From: Thermosediminibacteraceae bacterium
GTDB lineage: Bacteria > Bacillota > Thermosediminibacteria > Thermosediminibacterales > Thermosediminibacteraceae
Assembly (NCBI GenBank): GCA_021890755.1
Contig: JAKKUQ010000017.1
Span: 1-35,806 of the forward strand
Reading direction: 5' to 3'
Length of the DNA stretch: 35,806 nucleotides
In this document: in pieces, positions 18,926 through 26,678 of the stretch
Layout: each line of letters starts with the position of its first letter
Position numbering within the stretch: position 1 is the first letter of the stretch
Translations under genes and position numbers: made by a program
Notes under the pieces: generated by a model
What the model was told of the DNA's origin: nothing
The model's input: the letters and a program-made list of their open reading frames with translations, nothing else
Databases searched by the model: none

Positions 18926-20018
18926 ATATTGCGTTTCCATTCCATTTTTCAAGATTTTTTCTTGCGTTCTCCTTTACCCTCTCTATATGTTCCGCTGTTA
19001 CCGGCCGCTCAAAGCTTCTAAATCCAGCCAGTTTAAATCCGTGTTTTTTGGCAAGTCTTGCTATCTCTTCTACCTGTTCCACTGTGAGATCTCTGCCAAG
19101 AGTATAGCACTCATATCGCCTTTCTAGCGCCAGTATCATTGTTTCTGCCATACAGGCATAGCAGGTCTTTGGCTCAAATCCGAAATTGAAGTTGAAGTTT
19201 ACATCGCCGGGTACCTCCACCACACCACCCTCGATTATCAATACGTCGTCGCGCTTTTCAGCCACATCCTTGGAAACATCCCTTGGCCTTGCCACATCGC
19301 ATACTACCGCTCCCGGCTTTAAATCTTCGGCGTCTATTATCGTATCTACACTGCTCGTAACAGTAATTACAACATCCGCCTTTCGCAATGCATTTTTCAC
19401 ATTAGAAGTGATTCTCACCGAAAGCCCGGTTTCGCGCAGTATTTTTTCAGCTATACTCTCGAGCCTCTCCATATTTCTGCCAACCAAAGTGAGAAACCGG
19501 GCATCTTTTGCAAGGATTTCGGCGCACACTTTTCCTATGGAACCCGTGGCCCCGATTACTACCACATCTGCATTTTTTATGTCTTTGCCCATGAGTTCTG
19601 CAGCCTTTATAGCTCCTTCTACAGCGGTAGCCACAGTGTAGCTGTTCCCTGTAGTAACGGGTATATTGAGGTTTTTTGATATAGTTATGCCTGCATCACC
19701 TACTACCGAGGTGAAGGCTCCTAAGCCTACTATCTTTGCCCCCAATTTTTCCGCGAGCTTCCCAGCTTGAATTATCTTTCTTATCACAAATTCTTCAGGC
19801 AATGTCATCATTTGTCGGGTAGTGAGAGGGCACGCCACAAACCAGCCCTCTATCTCGTTGTATGGAGATTTCACACCGGTTATGTGGGAAATTTTCACCG
19901 GGGGCAGGCGTTTAGTTATCCCCTCTATTACTTTTTCCGGCAATCTCCTCATAAACTTGAATTTCCTTGTTACGTCGTAAGTATCTATGGGGTGAATTAT
20001 AAATGCGAAATTATCCAC
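18924..20018 (-). CDS. homologue of cyanobacterial acyl-ACP reductase (AAR-like dehydrogenase)
   Basis: About 364 residues that align by eye with cyanobacterial long-chain acyl-ACP reductase: GLGAFTSVVGDAG, TTGNSYTVATAVEGA, the Rossmann motif VVVIGATGSIGKVCAEIL at about 153-170, LVGRNMERLE, and CYACMAETMILALERRY near 286-302. The cysteine of YACMAE (about 289) corresponds to the acyl-thioester cysteine of the cyanobacterial enzyme (FACFAES). It may reduce an acyl-ACP or acyl-CoA to an aldehyde with NADPH, but no aldehyde-deformylating oxygenase is nearby and the organism seems anaerobic, so the product fate is unknown. Automatic annotation may call it a shikimate-dehydrogenase-like protein. 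Start chosen at the GTG at 20018, six bases after GAGGTG; a GTG three codons upstream lies in that site. Last gene of a three-gene operon. Confidence 0.75.
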   Translation of the reverse strand: MDNFAFIIHPIDTYDVTRKFKFMRRLPEKVIEGITKRLPPVKISHITGVKSPYNEIEGWFVACPLTTRQMMTLPEEFVIRKIIQAGKLAEKLGAKIVGLGAFTSVVGDAGITISKNLNIPVTTGNSYTVATAVEGAIKAAELMGKDIKNADVVVIGATGSIGKVCAEILAKDARFLTLVGRNMERLESIAEKILRETGLSVRITSNVKNALRKADVVITVTSSVDTIIDAEDLKPGAVVCDVARPRDVSKDVAEKRDDVLIIEGGVVEVPGDVNFNFNFGFEPKTCYACMAETMILALERRYECYTLGRDLTVEQVEEIARLAKKHGFKLAGFRSFERPVTAEHIERVKENARKNLEKWNGNAI

Positions 20019-20037
20019 TTCCAACACCTCATCATTC

Positions 20038-20940
20038 TCAGTTTAATTTTTCAATGCGTGGTTGAAAGGCAATTTTGTCTAAAAGTTCATCGTAATCCTG
20101 TGGAGTGAGTTCTTTATACGGCTTTTCTGCAAGGGAAACGAGCACTGCTTCCATTACATTTGTGCCGAAAGACCTCCCCTCCAATTCCGGAGTTGTTGTT
20201 ACAAGGAGGGAGACTCCCTTTTCGGCTAGCATTCTGACATCTTCGGATGTAACCGTATTCGTGATTATCACCTTTCCGGAAAGCTTTGAAGGCATATACC
20301 TTTTTATGTAGTGAAAATCTCCAGCAATTATATCTGCCTCTTCAAAAAACCTTATATACTTTGATTTGCTCTTTTCCTGTTTTTTGCCGGTTGGGTAAAT
20401 CATCTCGAAGGGCAACTTCACCACTATAGGTACAATTATCCTCGCCAAAAAGTCTATAACTTTCAGCGAGTGAAGGGGGATGGGAATTCCCAATGCAAAT
20501 ATCAAATCACCGTATGTCATAACCGCTCCCGCTTTCTGCAGGGCCTCCGCCATGCCAAAGCGGTCGGTAGCAGAAACCAAAAGCACCTTTTTGCCCTTGA
20601 AGTCTACTATATTTTCCCTCTGTAGATATTCTATAACCCTTCTTTCAAGGGTATTTTTTAGTCCCGAACCATCCACAACGGGAGAAATTTTAGCAGCAGA
20701 AGCAAGTTGTGCAGCATCCCTTATTACGTAACGCCTGTTGCCCGCATAAAGATAAAGATCAATGCTGCCCAGGCCAAAGGCGCTAACCTTCCCGTCGTAT
20801 TCTCTTATGATCTCTGCCGCTTTTTTCTTGTCCCCATCGGTACCTACCCGCTCTATGAGGAAGTCCTCTCCAAGTATGTTCACCTGTACTTTATGGTTTC
20901 TTTTTGAAGAGCCAAGACTCACACTCATCACGTGTTTCAA
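20038..20940 (-). CDS. conserved protein of unclear function (sometimes labelled quinate 5-dehydrogenase)
   Basis: A 300-residue protein I cannot assign with confidence. From memory, related Firmicutes proteins carry the label quinate 5-dehydrogenase, which I could not verify and which the sequence does not obviously support. A possible nucleotide-binding stretch FKGKKVLLVSATDRFGMAEAL lies in the middle (about 113-133), but with no GxGxxG. Further on it has ADIIAGDFHYIKRYMP and LVTTTPELEGRSFGTNVMEA. A hydrophobic stretch LIFALGIPIPLHSL appears soluble. The TTG start at 20940 has AGGAGGGG just upstream; an ATG four codons in would be too far. It is three bases from the regulator gene and ten from the acyl-ACP-reductase-like gene, so the three are one transcription unit and probably one function. 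Confidence 0.7.
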   Translation of the reverse strand: MKHVMSVSLGSSKRNHKVQVNILGEDFLIERVGTDGDKKKAAEIIREYDGKVSAFGLGSIDLYLYAGNRRYVIRDAAQLASAAKISPVVDGSGLKNTLERRVIEYLQRENIVDFKGKKVLLVSATDRFGMAEALQKAGAVMTYGDLIFALGIPIPLHSLKVIDFLARIIVPIVVKLPFEMIYPTGKKQEKSKSKYIRFFEEADIIAGDFHYIKRYMPSKLSGKVIITNTVTSEDVRMLAEKGVSLLVTTTPELEGRSFGTNVMEAVLVSLAEKPYKELTPQDYDELLDKIAFQPRIEKLN

Positions 20941-20943
20941 GGT

Positions 20944-21471
20944 TTACCCCTCCTTTATCTTCCTTATTACTTCCCTCAGATACTCTGGATCTACAAATAC
21001 ATCTTCCTTCATTGGGGACTTGCCTATCTCTATCGCAACCACTTCGTTGTCAAGTAATGCCCTGAAAAGTTTTATCCTCTGATCGGAACCAAGGATTATC
21101 ACCACATCATGCTGCCTTACCTTATAAATCAAATTCATGATTTCATTGACGAGCTCTATTCCCGATTTGTTGTAGACAAAATCCCACCGCTCTTGGTCGG
21201 TCATAAGCAGGATAAAATCTACTCCTTCCTCGCGGGCAACCTTTTCTATATCGGATGTATTCTTTAGTGGAAAACCTACAAGGGCTATTGTTTTTCCTTT
21301 TCTTACCTCTCCCAAACTTTCAATTCTGGAAAGGAAGGATCTATCTATGCCGAATTTTTTCGCCACCTCAGCCTGAGACAAGCCCTTTTGCCGGAGCGAT
21401 AGCATTTCTTCCAGCGTGTTAATTATTTTTGTGAGGCTAATGAGTTTATCGCCTATACGAATGAGGTCCAT
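20944..21471 (-). CDS. HTH (XRE/Cro-like) transcriptional regulator of the acyl-ACP-reductase-like operon
   Basis: About 175 residues. The N-terminal helix-turn-helix is at about 20-53 (LSLRQKGLSQAEVAKKFGID then RSFLSRIE). The rest is an alpha/beta domain with KTIALVGFPLKNTSDIEKVA and DVVIILGSDQRIKLFRALLD, perhaps a ligand-sensing part. The start is the ATG at 21471, five bases after AAGGTG; the in-frame ATG 11 codons upstream lies within a palindromic element. Being first in the operon, behind a promoter with a dyad next to the -10, suggests autoregulation and control of the two downstream genes. The ligand is unknown. Confidence 0.8.
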   Translation of the reverse strand: MDLIRIGDKLISLTKIINTLEEMLSLRQKGLSQAEVAKKFGIDRSFLSRIESLGEVRKGKTIALVGFPLKNTSDIEKVAREEGVDFILLMTDQERWDFVYNKSGIELVNEIMNLIYKVRQHDVVIILGSDQRIKLFRALLDNEVVAIEIGKSPMKEDVFVDPEYLREVIRKIKEG

Positions 21472-21486
21472 GGTTTCACCTTCTGT

Positions 21487-21542
21487 GCACAATTTTGTGC
21501 TCATTCACATTTAATTTTACACTATGGTGCACTGAAAATCAA
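21487..21542 (-). promoter_or_regulatory. promoter and candidate operator of the regulator operon
   Basis: On the minus strand, TTGATT (21537-21542) and TAAAAT (21514-21519) are separated by 17 bases. A perfect 14-base dyad GCACAATTTTGTGC (21487-21500) lies 13 bases downstream of the -10, over the expected early transcribed region. A related half-site, GTGCAC, lies within the spacer, and the dyad itself overlaps another GTGCAC. The layout suits repression by the first gene product. Confidence 0.65.
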
Positions 21543-21545
21543 CAA

Positions 21546-21573
21546 TAAAAAAACCCATGCTAATGCCATGGGT
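21546..21573 (-). terminator. intrinsic terminator after the coaX-dusB operon
   Basis: On the minus strand, ACCCATG (21573-21567) pairs with CATGGGT (21559-21553), followed by seven T. The stop codon of the preceding gene lies in the loop, and the next promoter begins four bases after the T run. Confidence 0.85.
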
Positions 21574-22522
21574 CTTGTGGAAATCTTCTCAGAATTTCTT
21601 TTAACTTTTGCAATTCAGCAGGGGAATCATCGTGAAACATTCCCTTCTTAAGCCCCTGAAGGGCCCTCAATCCTTGTTCAGTAGAAATTTCCATATCCCG
21701 CGTAATTCGGGATACTGTTTTTCTTCTGGCTTCGTTCAAAGATTCAAAGATATTAAGCCCTTTTTTGAGCTGCTTTTTCAGTTCATCGTTGAGGTAAAGA
21801 GAAGCCATCCGGGTCATGGGATTACCGCAAACGCCGCTCCTCGTTACGCCAAATACCTCCGGCAGCTTGTGGGCTATCCCGATTTCCACCGACCATTTGA
21901 GTTCTTCAGCTTCTCTTCTCATACACTCCCGGAGTGTCTTAGGGGTGCAAATAGCGTAATTTTTTAAAGACCTGATTATTGCGTGCTCAACGGTGTGGGC
22001 TTGTTCCGGCTGTATCTCCCCGCTGAGCCTGCCAACAATAGACACCTTTTTGCCGGTCTCGTATTCCCAGCCGTAAATGGTTATTTCTATGCTCTTTCTA
22101 TCGGATCCAAAGGTTGTATAACCTCCGGCGGGGCGCCATCCCGCACCGCAGATAACTGGATATCCCTGTTCCCGGAGTTCCCTTAAGTTTATTCTCTCTA
22201 AACCGTAAGCGATAAGGCCCTGATCTTGAAATTCAAAGCCCCCGGCCTTACACCTTTCCATCCCCAATACTCGAGCAAAAAGTCCAGTGATGTTCTTTTC
22301 TGGTACCACCTGCTGGGTCCAGAGGTCTTCAACCCTCGCAAGCACCCCTACCGGGTAAAATTCTTTGTCTTCCAAAGACACAGGAAATAGGAAGATTTCG
22401 CTTCCCACCCCGGCCTTCAACAGCATCCTGGAAAAGTAAGGCTCCAAGAAAAGGCCCTGCATTATTCCACCGTCAGCTCGCGGTAAGACCCCGTTGGTAA
22501 TGGGGAGAGCAAAAGTTTCCAC
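21560..22522 (-). CDS. conserved hypothetical protein with HTVEH motif
   Basis: A 320-residue protein I do not recognise. The first 100 residues (LPITNGVLPRADGGIMQGLF and FYPVGVLARVEDLW) faintly recall a Lon-type substrate-binding fold. In the middle it has HTVEHAIIRSLKNY, the His-x2-Glu-His pattern that binds zinc in LuxS and in inverted-zincin M16 peptidases, followed by conserved-looking cysteines in ICTPKTLRECM and SGVCGNPMTRM. The C-terminal 80 residues are charged and helical, with LKKGLNIFESLNEARRKTV. No signal peptide or membrane segment. GTG start seven bases after GGAGGT, immediately after the dusB stop. Being last in the ECF-coaX-dusB operon suggests a housekeeping or cofactor role, but that is inference. 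Confidence 0.7.
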   Translation of the reverse strand: METFALPITNGVLPRADGGIMQGLFLEPYFSRMLLKAGVGSEIFLFPVSLEDKEFYPVGVLARVEDLWTQQVVPEKNITGLFARVLGMERCKAGGFEFQDQGLIAYGLERINLRELREQGYPVICGAGWRPAGGYTTFGSDRKSIEITIYGWEYETGKKVSIVGRLSGEIQPEQAHTVEHAIIRSLKNYAICTPKTLRECMRREAEELKWSVEIGIAHKLPEVFGVTRSGVCGNPMTRMASLYLNDELKKQLKKGLNIFESLNEARRKTVSRITRDMEISTEQGLRALQGLKKGMFHDDSPAELQKLKEILRRFPQDPWH

Positions 22523-23530
22523 TTAAACTACCTCCCACCCTGAAGCATTACCTAACTTTTTGAAGTACTCTTCTAGTAGATATTTTATTTCATCGACATT
22601 GTTGCTTTGTTGAATTTTTTGTTTTACGGCCGCACAGTGAGGCAACCCCTTTAAGTACCATGCTATGTGCTTTCTCATCTCCAAAATGCCAATGCGCTCT
22701 CCGTGGAATTCCAATGCCATATCAAGGTGTTTAAAAATAATATCTTTTCTTTCTTCCGGTTCCGGCGGCGAAAGCTTTTCACCGGTCCTAAAATAGTGCT
22801 TTATCTCGCGAAAGATAAAAGGGTTTCCCAGAGCACCGCGTCCTACCATAATACCGTCACATCCAGTATGTTCCAGCATGGCCGCGGCATCCTCTGCCGA
22901 AAAAATATCGCCGTTTCCTATGACGGGAATGCTCACCGCCTCTTTTACCCTTCTTATTATATCCCAGTCAGCCCTGCCGCTGTAAAACTGCTCCCTTGTC
23001 CTTCCGTGGATTATAATCATGGCTGCGCCGCTTTCCTCAACCATTTTCGAAAACTCCACAGCGTTAACGTGATTTTCGTCCCAGCCCTTTCTTATTTTTA
23101 CCGTCACAGGTCTTTCCGCGGCTTTCACCGCAGCTTGTATTATCTTCCGGGCAAGTTCAGGGTCCTTCATGAGCGCACACCCGTCGCCGTTTTTGACAAT
23201 CTTTGGAGTCGGGCACCCCATGTTTATGTTTATGAAGTCAAAAGGAAGGTCACGTATTTTATTTATAGCATAAGAAAAAAACTCCGGGTCATTGCCGAAA
23301 AGTTGAACTCCAACAGGATGTTCTCGTGGGTCAACGGTAAGCAGCGCCTCTGTTTTAGGGTCATTGTAATATATGCCCCGTGTGCTAATCATTTCGGTAA
23401 TCACTACATCTGCACCGAATTCCTTGCATATTAGCCTAAAGGGCAGGTCCGTGATGCCCGCCATTGGCGCCAGAAAAACAGGTGGGAAAACCTTGTGGTT
23501 TTCCCTAAAAAGATCCAGCATTCTTTTCAT
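22523..23530 (-). CDS. dusB: tRNA-dihydrouridine synthase (DusB-like)
   Basis: An FMN enzyme that reduces specific uridines of the tRNA D-loop to dihydrouridine with NADPH. The 335 residues show the TIM-barrel signatures [32 protein letters not shown] (catalytic cysteine), [30 protein letters not shown] and [10 protein letters not shown]. The ATG at 23530 follows GAGG by seven bases and overlaps the end of coaX by 26 bases. A dusB gene downstream of coaX is found in other Firmicutes. Confidence 0.95.
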   Translation of the reverse strand: MKRMLDLFRENHKVFPPVFLAPMAGITDLPFRLICKEFGADVVITEMISTRGIYYNDPKTEALLTVDPREHPVGVQLFGNDPEFFSYAINKIRDLPFDFININMGCPTPKIVKNGDGCALMKDPELARKIIQAAVKAAERPVTVKIRKGWDENHVNAVEFSKMVEESGAAMIIIHGRTREQFYSGRADWDIIRRVKEAVSIPVIGNGDIFSAEDAAAMLEHTGCDGIMVGRGALGNPFIFREIKHYFRTGEKLSPPEPEERKDIIFKHLDMALEFHGERIGILEMRKHIAWYLKGLPHCAAVKQKIQQSNNVDEIKYLLEEYFKKLGNASGWEVV

Positions 23531-24293
23531 ATACTATCCTCAGCCCCTCTAGTGTGAGCATGGGATCTACTTTATCTATGGTCCTGCTACCGCTGGAAAT
23601 GAGCTGTGCTATCCCACCTGTTGCCACCACAAAAACTTTTTCTGCTCCAATTTCTTCTTTCATTTCCCTCTTCATAAGCTCCACTATATTATCTACCAAC
23701 CCGGCATAACCGAAAAACAGTCCCGATTGAATATTTGTAGAGGTGTTTTTGCCTATAACCCTATCTGGCTTTATGATTTCCACCCGGTAAAGTTTTGATG
23801 CACTTCTAAAAAGTGCTTCGGCAGAGATTAAAAGGCCGGGGGCTATGACTCCCCCAAGAAATTCCATATCGGCGCTCACTGCATCAAAAGTGGTAGCAGT
23901 TCCGAAATCCACCACTATTAGCGGAACTTTATATTTGTAGGTTGCCCCAACAATATTCACTATTCTGTCGGCACCCACTTCCCTGGGATTTTCCACTTTT
24001 ATGTTTATTCCCGTTTTTACGCCAGGTCCCACCACCAGCGGCTTCATCCCCAGGTATTTCCCGCACATTTTTTCAAGATAAGGCGTAATTGTCGGTACTA
24101 CCGACGATATTACGACACCCTTTATCTGTCTATAGTCAATATCAGTATCCTCCATGAGGTTTTTTAGAAGAATACCGTATTCATCTTCTGTCTGTTCTTT
24201 ATGGGTTGAAAACCTCCAGTGGGCTATCAATTCCTCGCCCCTGAATACCCCGAATACTATATTGGTATTGCCCACATCAATAGCAAGAAGCAT
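23505..24293 (-). CDS. coaX: type III pantothenate kinase
   Basis: Phosphorylates pantothenate, the first committed step of coenzyme A synthesis. Type III kinases belong to the ASKHA fold and do not resemble E. coli CoaA. The 262 residues begin [17 protein letters not shown] (phosphate loop) and contain [21 protein letters not shown] and [10 protein letters not shown]. The start is the ATG at 24293, six bases after GAAGGTG; a GTG three codons upstream is in the ribosome site. It overlaps the ECF S-component gene by 17 bases, so the import and phosphorylation genes are likely coupled. Confidence 0.95.
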   Translation of the reverse strand: MLLAIDVGNTNIVFGVFRGEELIAHWRFSTHKEQTEDEYGILLKNLMEDTDIDYRQIKGVVISSVVPTITPYLEKMCGKYLGMKPLVVGPGVKTGINIKVENPREVGADRIVNIVGATYKYKVPLIVVDFGTATTFDAVSADMEFLGGVIAPGLLISAEALFRSASKLYRVEIIKPDRVIGKNTSTNIQSGLFFGYAGLVDNIVELMKREMKEEIGAEKVFVVATGGIAQLISSGSRTIDKVDPMLTLEGLRIVYEKNAGSF

Positions 24294-24813
24294 CACTTTC
24301 ACCTTCTCGTTTTTTCAGGCTCTTGTATACCAGGGTGGTTAATAAAACAGCTACCACTACTTCCGGGAGGCCGTGGGTTACGGCTATGCCCCAGGCCACG
24401 GGTACGGCGATATAACCCCTTAAAACCGCAAGCCCAAGAACGCCTACCGTATTCGTCAAAGTGCCCAAAGCTGCTGCCACTGCCACACTGCCGGTAAGCC
24501 GAAAGCTGTAGTGCGCCACCACCCCAATCATAATCCTTGGCAAAACTGCAATTACGGGATCGGCAAAAAGCGGGGAGCCCATTCTGATGAAGCTGTGAAG
24601 GCCGAAGATAAGGCCCACTAGGCCTCCTGTGATCGGTCCTTCCAGCAATCCCGCCAGAACGGCCGGGATGTGCATTATGGTGGCACTTCCCGCCGCCGTG
24701 GGAACGGGTATGAACCCCAGGGGGGTCATCCCCAGCACTATAGAGATGGCGCCCAATACCCCCGCTACCGCCAGGGACCTCACATGCCGTACCGTTCCCT
24801 TTGTGTTATTCAT
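24277..24813 (-). CDS. ECF transporter S component, candidate pantothenate transporter
   Basis: A 178-residue protein with about six hydrophobic helices, the size and layout of an energy-coupling-factor substrate-binding (S) subunit. VAGVLGAISIVLGMTPLGFI and IMHIPAVLAGLLEGP at the N-terminus resemble the PanT/HmpT-type S components. The subunit binds a vitamin and works with a shared EcfT/EcfA module encoded elsewhere. Overlap with the pantothenate kinase gene suggests pantothenate as substrate (inference). ATG start five bases after GGAGGTG. Confidence 0.85.
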   Translation of the reverse strand: MNNTKGTVRHVRSLAVAGVLGAISIVLGMTPLGFIPVPTAAGSATIMHIPAVLAGLLEGPITGGLVGLIFGLHSFIRMGSPLFADPVIAVLPRIMIGVVAHYSFRLTGSVAVAAALGTLTNTVGVLGLAVLRGYIAVPVAWGIAVTHGLPEVVVAVLLTTLVYKSLKKREGESDASCY

Positions 24814-24865
24814 CTTTTCACCTCCGTTCCGGCTCCTTCCGGATGCCGGACAAAATTACAGAACT

Positions 24866-24893
24866 ATTTTATCATATGTGCAGTAAAAATCAA
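24866..24893 (-). promoter_or_regulatory. putative promoter of the ECF-coaX-dusB operon
   Basis: On the minus strand, TTGATT (24888-24893) and TAAAAT (24866-24871) are 16 bases apart. The short leader carries an inverted repeat, TCCGGC/GCCGGA, directly upstream of the GGAGGTG ribosome site, which might affect translation. Confidence 0.55.
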
Positions 24894-24955
24894 CGCCAAG
24901 CAGCCTTAATGTGTTTTCCAAGGTACATTAGCCTTGTTTAAGCATAACCTCAGTT

Positions 24956-25240
24956 TTAGCTGTCTGAGCATTGTAAAGCTAGAAACAGAAACACCAAAAA
25001 GCCCAGGCTTGTGAGCTGGTCTATCACCGGCCGGTATTTTGGACTTACCCTGCGCATGAGCAAGTCTTCAATAGGACCTGCGGTTATTATTGCTGCTGCT
25101 ATATATAGAGAAGTGAGGCTTTTTTTCCCGAAAAAGAGGCTGAAAGAATATAATAGGGTTAAAACTCCCATTCCAAAATTCATCAATCTCAGGAGTTCAA
25201 GAAAATCCTCCATTTTCATTCCCGTTTTTGCCGGTTTCAC
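24956..25240 (-). CDS. small membrane protein of unknown function
   Basis: A 94-residue protein with two or three hydrophobic segments (around GVLTLLYSFSLFF, SLYIAAAIITAGP and LGFLVFLFLALQC) and no recognised family. A comparison with the YqhV/DUF2619 group came to mind but is weak. The GTG start at 25240 is supported by GAGGGG seven bases upstream. It has its own likely promoter and lies alone between the coaX operon and divergently transcribed gap. Coding use resembles the neighbours, so it is probably real. Confidence 0.65.
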   Translation of the reverse strand: MKPAKTGMKMEDFLELLRLMNFGMGVLTLLYSFSLFFGKKSLTSLYIAAAIITAGPIEDLLMRRVSPKYRPVIDQLTSLGFLVFLFLALQCSDS

Positions 25241-25288
25241 TGGTCAACCCCTCTTTTCACCCAATAGCATCTGATACTATATAACTAT

Positions 25289-25317
25289 TATATATATTCA
25301 ACTATTATATTAGTCAA
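25289..25317 (-). promoter_or_regulatory. putative promoter of the small membrane protein gene
   Basis: On the minus strand, TTGACT (25312-25317) and TATATA (25289-25294) are separated by 17 bases. The region is very AT-rich, so alternative -10 boxes are possible. Confidence 0.45.
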
Positions 25318-25563
25318 TTGCAGCGTTAGCCAGGTAGTTAAAGCTAACCCGGCTTTTATTAGTGGAACCGACAATTAAACGATATGGTCGTAAAATACAC
25401 ATCAATTTTGTGTAAAGAATTATACTATTTTGATATACTTGTTTGAGCTTGGCAAAAAAATTGTTATATTTTTAAGCCAAATAATATATATAATATAGCA
25501 CAAAAATACTATTTGTGTTATAATTATTTACGGGAACTAACAAATCTTGGGGAGGGTGTATTC
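25318..25563 (+). promoter_or_regulatory. gap upstream region with AT-rich promoters and dyads
   Basis: About 250 bases without a gene. Possible plus-strand promoters are TTGTTA (25461-25466) with TATATA (25485-25490) at 18 bases, or a perfect TATAAT at 25519-25524 with a poor -35. Dyads that could be operators: TACACA/TGTGTA with a 7-base gap (25396-25414), CACAAA/TTTGTG with a 7-base gap (25499-25517, abutting the TATAAT), and GTTAGC/GCTAAC (25325-25348). The gap ribosome site, GGAGGGTG, is five bases before ATG. Confidence 0.45.
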
Positions 25564-26616
25564 ATGAAAGTCAGGGTTGCAATAAACGGCTTTGGAAGGA
25601 TAGGAAAAAATGCCCTGCGAATCTGGTTGGAAGGAAACCACCCTGATATAGAATTGGTGGCAATCAACAGCACTAGTGGCCCAAGACCTCATGCTCACCT
25701 TTTTAAATACGACTCCATCTACGGCGTCTTCCCCGGCAGTGTAGACGCATCCGATGATGCTCTGATAATTAACGGAAAACCGATTCCTTTCTTTGCCGAA
25801 AAAGATCCAGAGAAGCTCCCCTGGGGCGAACTGGGGATAGACATTGTAATCGAATCCTCGGGCAAATTCAGAAAACGACAGGATGCGGAAAAACATTTGA
25901 AAGCCGGAGCCAAAAGAGTTATAATCACAGCTCCTGCCGAGGATGCCGATAATACCATTGTGATGGGTGTCAACGAAGGAGATTTCTCCCCTGAAAAAGA
26001 TTTTATCCTGTCCTCAGCCTCCTGCACAACCACCTGCCTTGCACCGGTGGTCAAAGTACTAGATGAAAACCTTAAGATTATCAACGGATCTATGACGACA
26101 GTCCACGCTTATACCGCCGACCAGAGCCTTGTTGATAAAACCCATAAAGACTTAAGGCGCGCAAGAGCAGCAGCCCTGTCCATAATTCCTACTACTACAG
26201 GTGCCGCCAAGGCTATAGGCCTTGTCATTCCTCACCTTGCGGGGAAACTAAACGGCTTAGCCTTTAGAGTGCCAACTCCCTCAGTGTCAATTATAGACTT
26301 TGTGGCAAATGTGGAAAAATCCACTACTAAGGAAGAAGTTAACGCTCTTTTTAAGAAAGCCGCGCAAGGAGAATTAAAGGGCATACTGGATTATACCGAA
26401 GAGCCTCTGGTTTCCACAGACTTTTTGAAAAACCCGCATTCTTCAATAATTGATGGCCTTTCCACTATGGTCATCGGAGATAGGATGGTAAAAGTCCTTG
26501 CCTGGTACGATAACGAATATGGGTACACAATGAGGGTTCTTGAGCTTGCAAGTTACATAGGTAAAGCATGCAGCAGTTATGAAATTAACCGAGAGGTTTC
26601 CCGGTCTGCAGTTTAA
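25564..26616 (+). CDS. gap: glyceraldehyde-3-phosphate dehydrogenase, stand-alone (possibly GapB-like)
   Basis: A 350-residue phosphorylating GAPDH: interconverts glyceraldehyde-3-phosphate and 1,3-bisphosphoglycerate. The cofactor motif INGFGRIG is at 7-14, the catalytic cysteine at 154 in SSASCTTTCLAP, and the phosphate-binding AYTADQ and DLRRARAA follow. After the second beta strand it reads INSTSG, where NAD-specific enzymes usually have ND-LTD, and it has EEPLVSTDF late in the chain. Both features recall GapB/Gap2-type enzymes that prefer or accept NADP, so cofactor choice is open. The start at 25564 is fixed by GGAGGGTG. It is not followed by pgk or tpi but by a terminator, so it is outside the usual glycolytic operon and may be a second, specialised GAPDH. 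Confidence 0.93.
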   Translation: MKVRVAINGFGRIGKNALRIWLEGNHPDIELVAINSTSGPRPHAHLFKYDSIYGVFPGSVDASDDALIINGKPIPFFAEKDPEKLPWGELGIDIVIESSGKFRKRQDAEKHLKAGAKRVIITAPAEDADNTIVMGVNEGDFSPEKDFILSSASCTTTCLAPVVKVLDENLKIINGSMTTVHAYTADQSLVDKTHKDLRRARAAALSIIPTTTGAAKAIGLVIPHLAGKLNGLAFRVPTPSVSIIDFVANVEKSTTKEEVNALFKKAAQGELKGILDYTEEPLVSTDFLKNPHSSIIDGLSTMVIGDRMVKVLAWYDNEYGYTMRVLELASYIGKACSSYEINREVSRSAV

Positions 26617-26635
26617 AATTCCATCCACATGTAAA

Positions 26636-26678
26636 AAAAGGGAAGCCCTTTTTAAGCGCTTTCTAGGGCTTCCCTTTT
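26636..26678. terminator. bidirectional terminator between gap and arsR
   Basis: A 14-bp perfect stem, AAAAGGGAAGCCCT (26636-26649) with its complement (26665-26678), is flanked by A and T tracts, so it can stop gap on the plus strand and arsR on the minus strand. The minus-strand T run of seven is the stronger. The arsR stop codon lies in the loop. Confidence 0.9.

Noticed and set aside
22667-23434. 255-residue plus-strand reading frame over dusB
   Set aside because: Antisense to a full-length, motif-complete dusB; composition looks like a complement shadow.
24956-25240. YqhV/DUF2619 assignment of the small membrane protein
   Set aside because: Similarity is only in size and hydrophobicity; not enough to name it.
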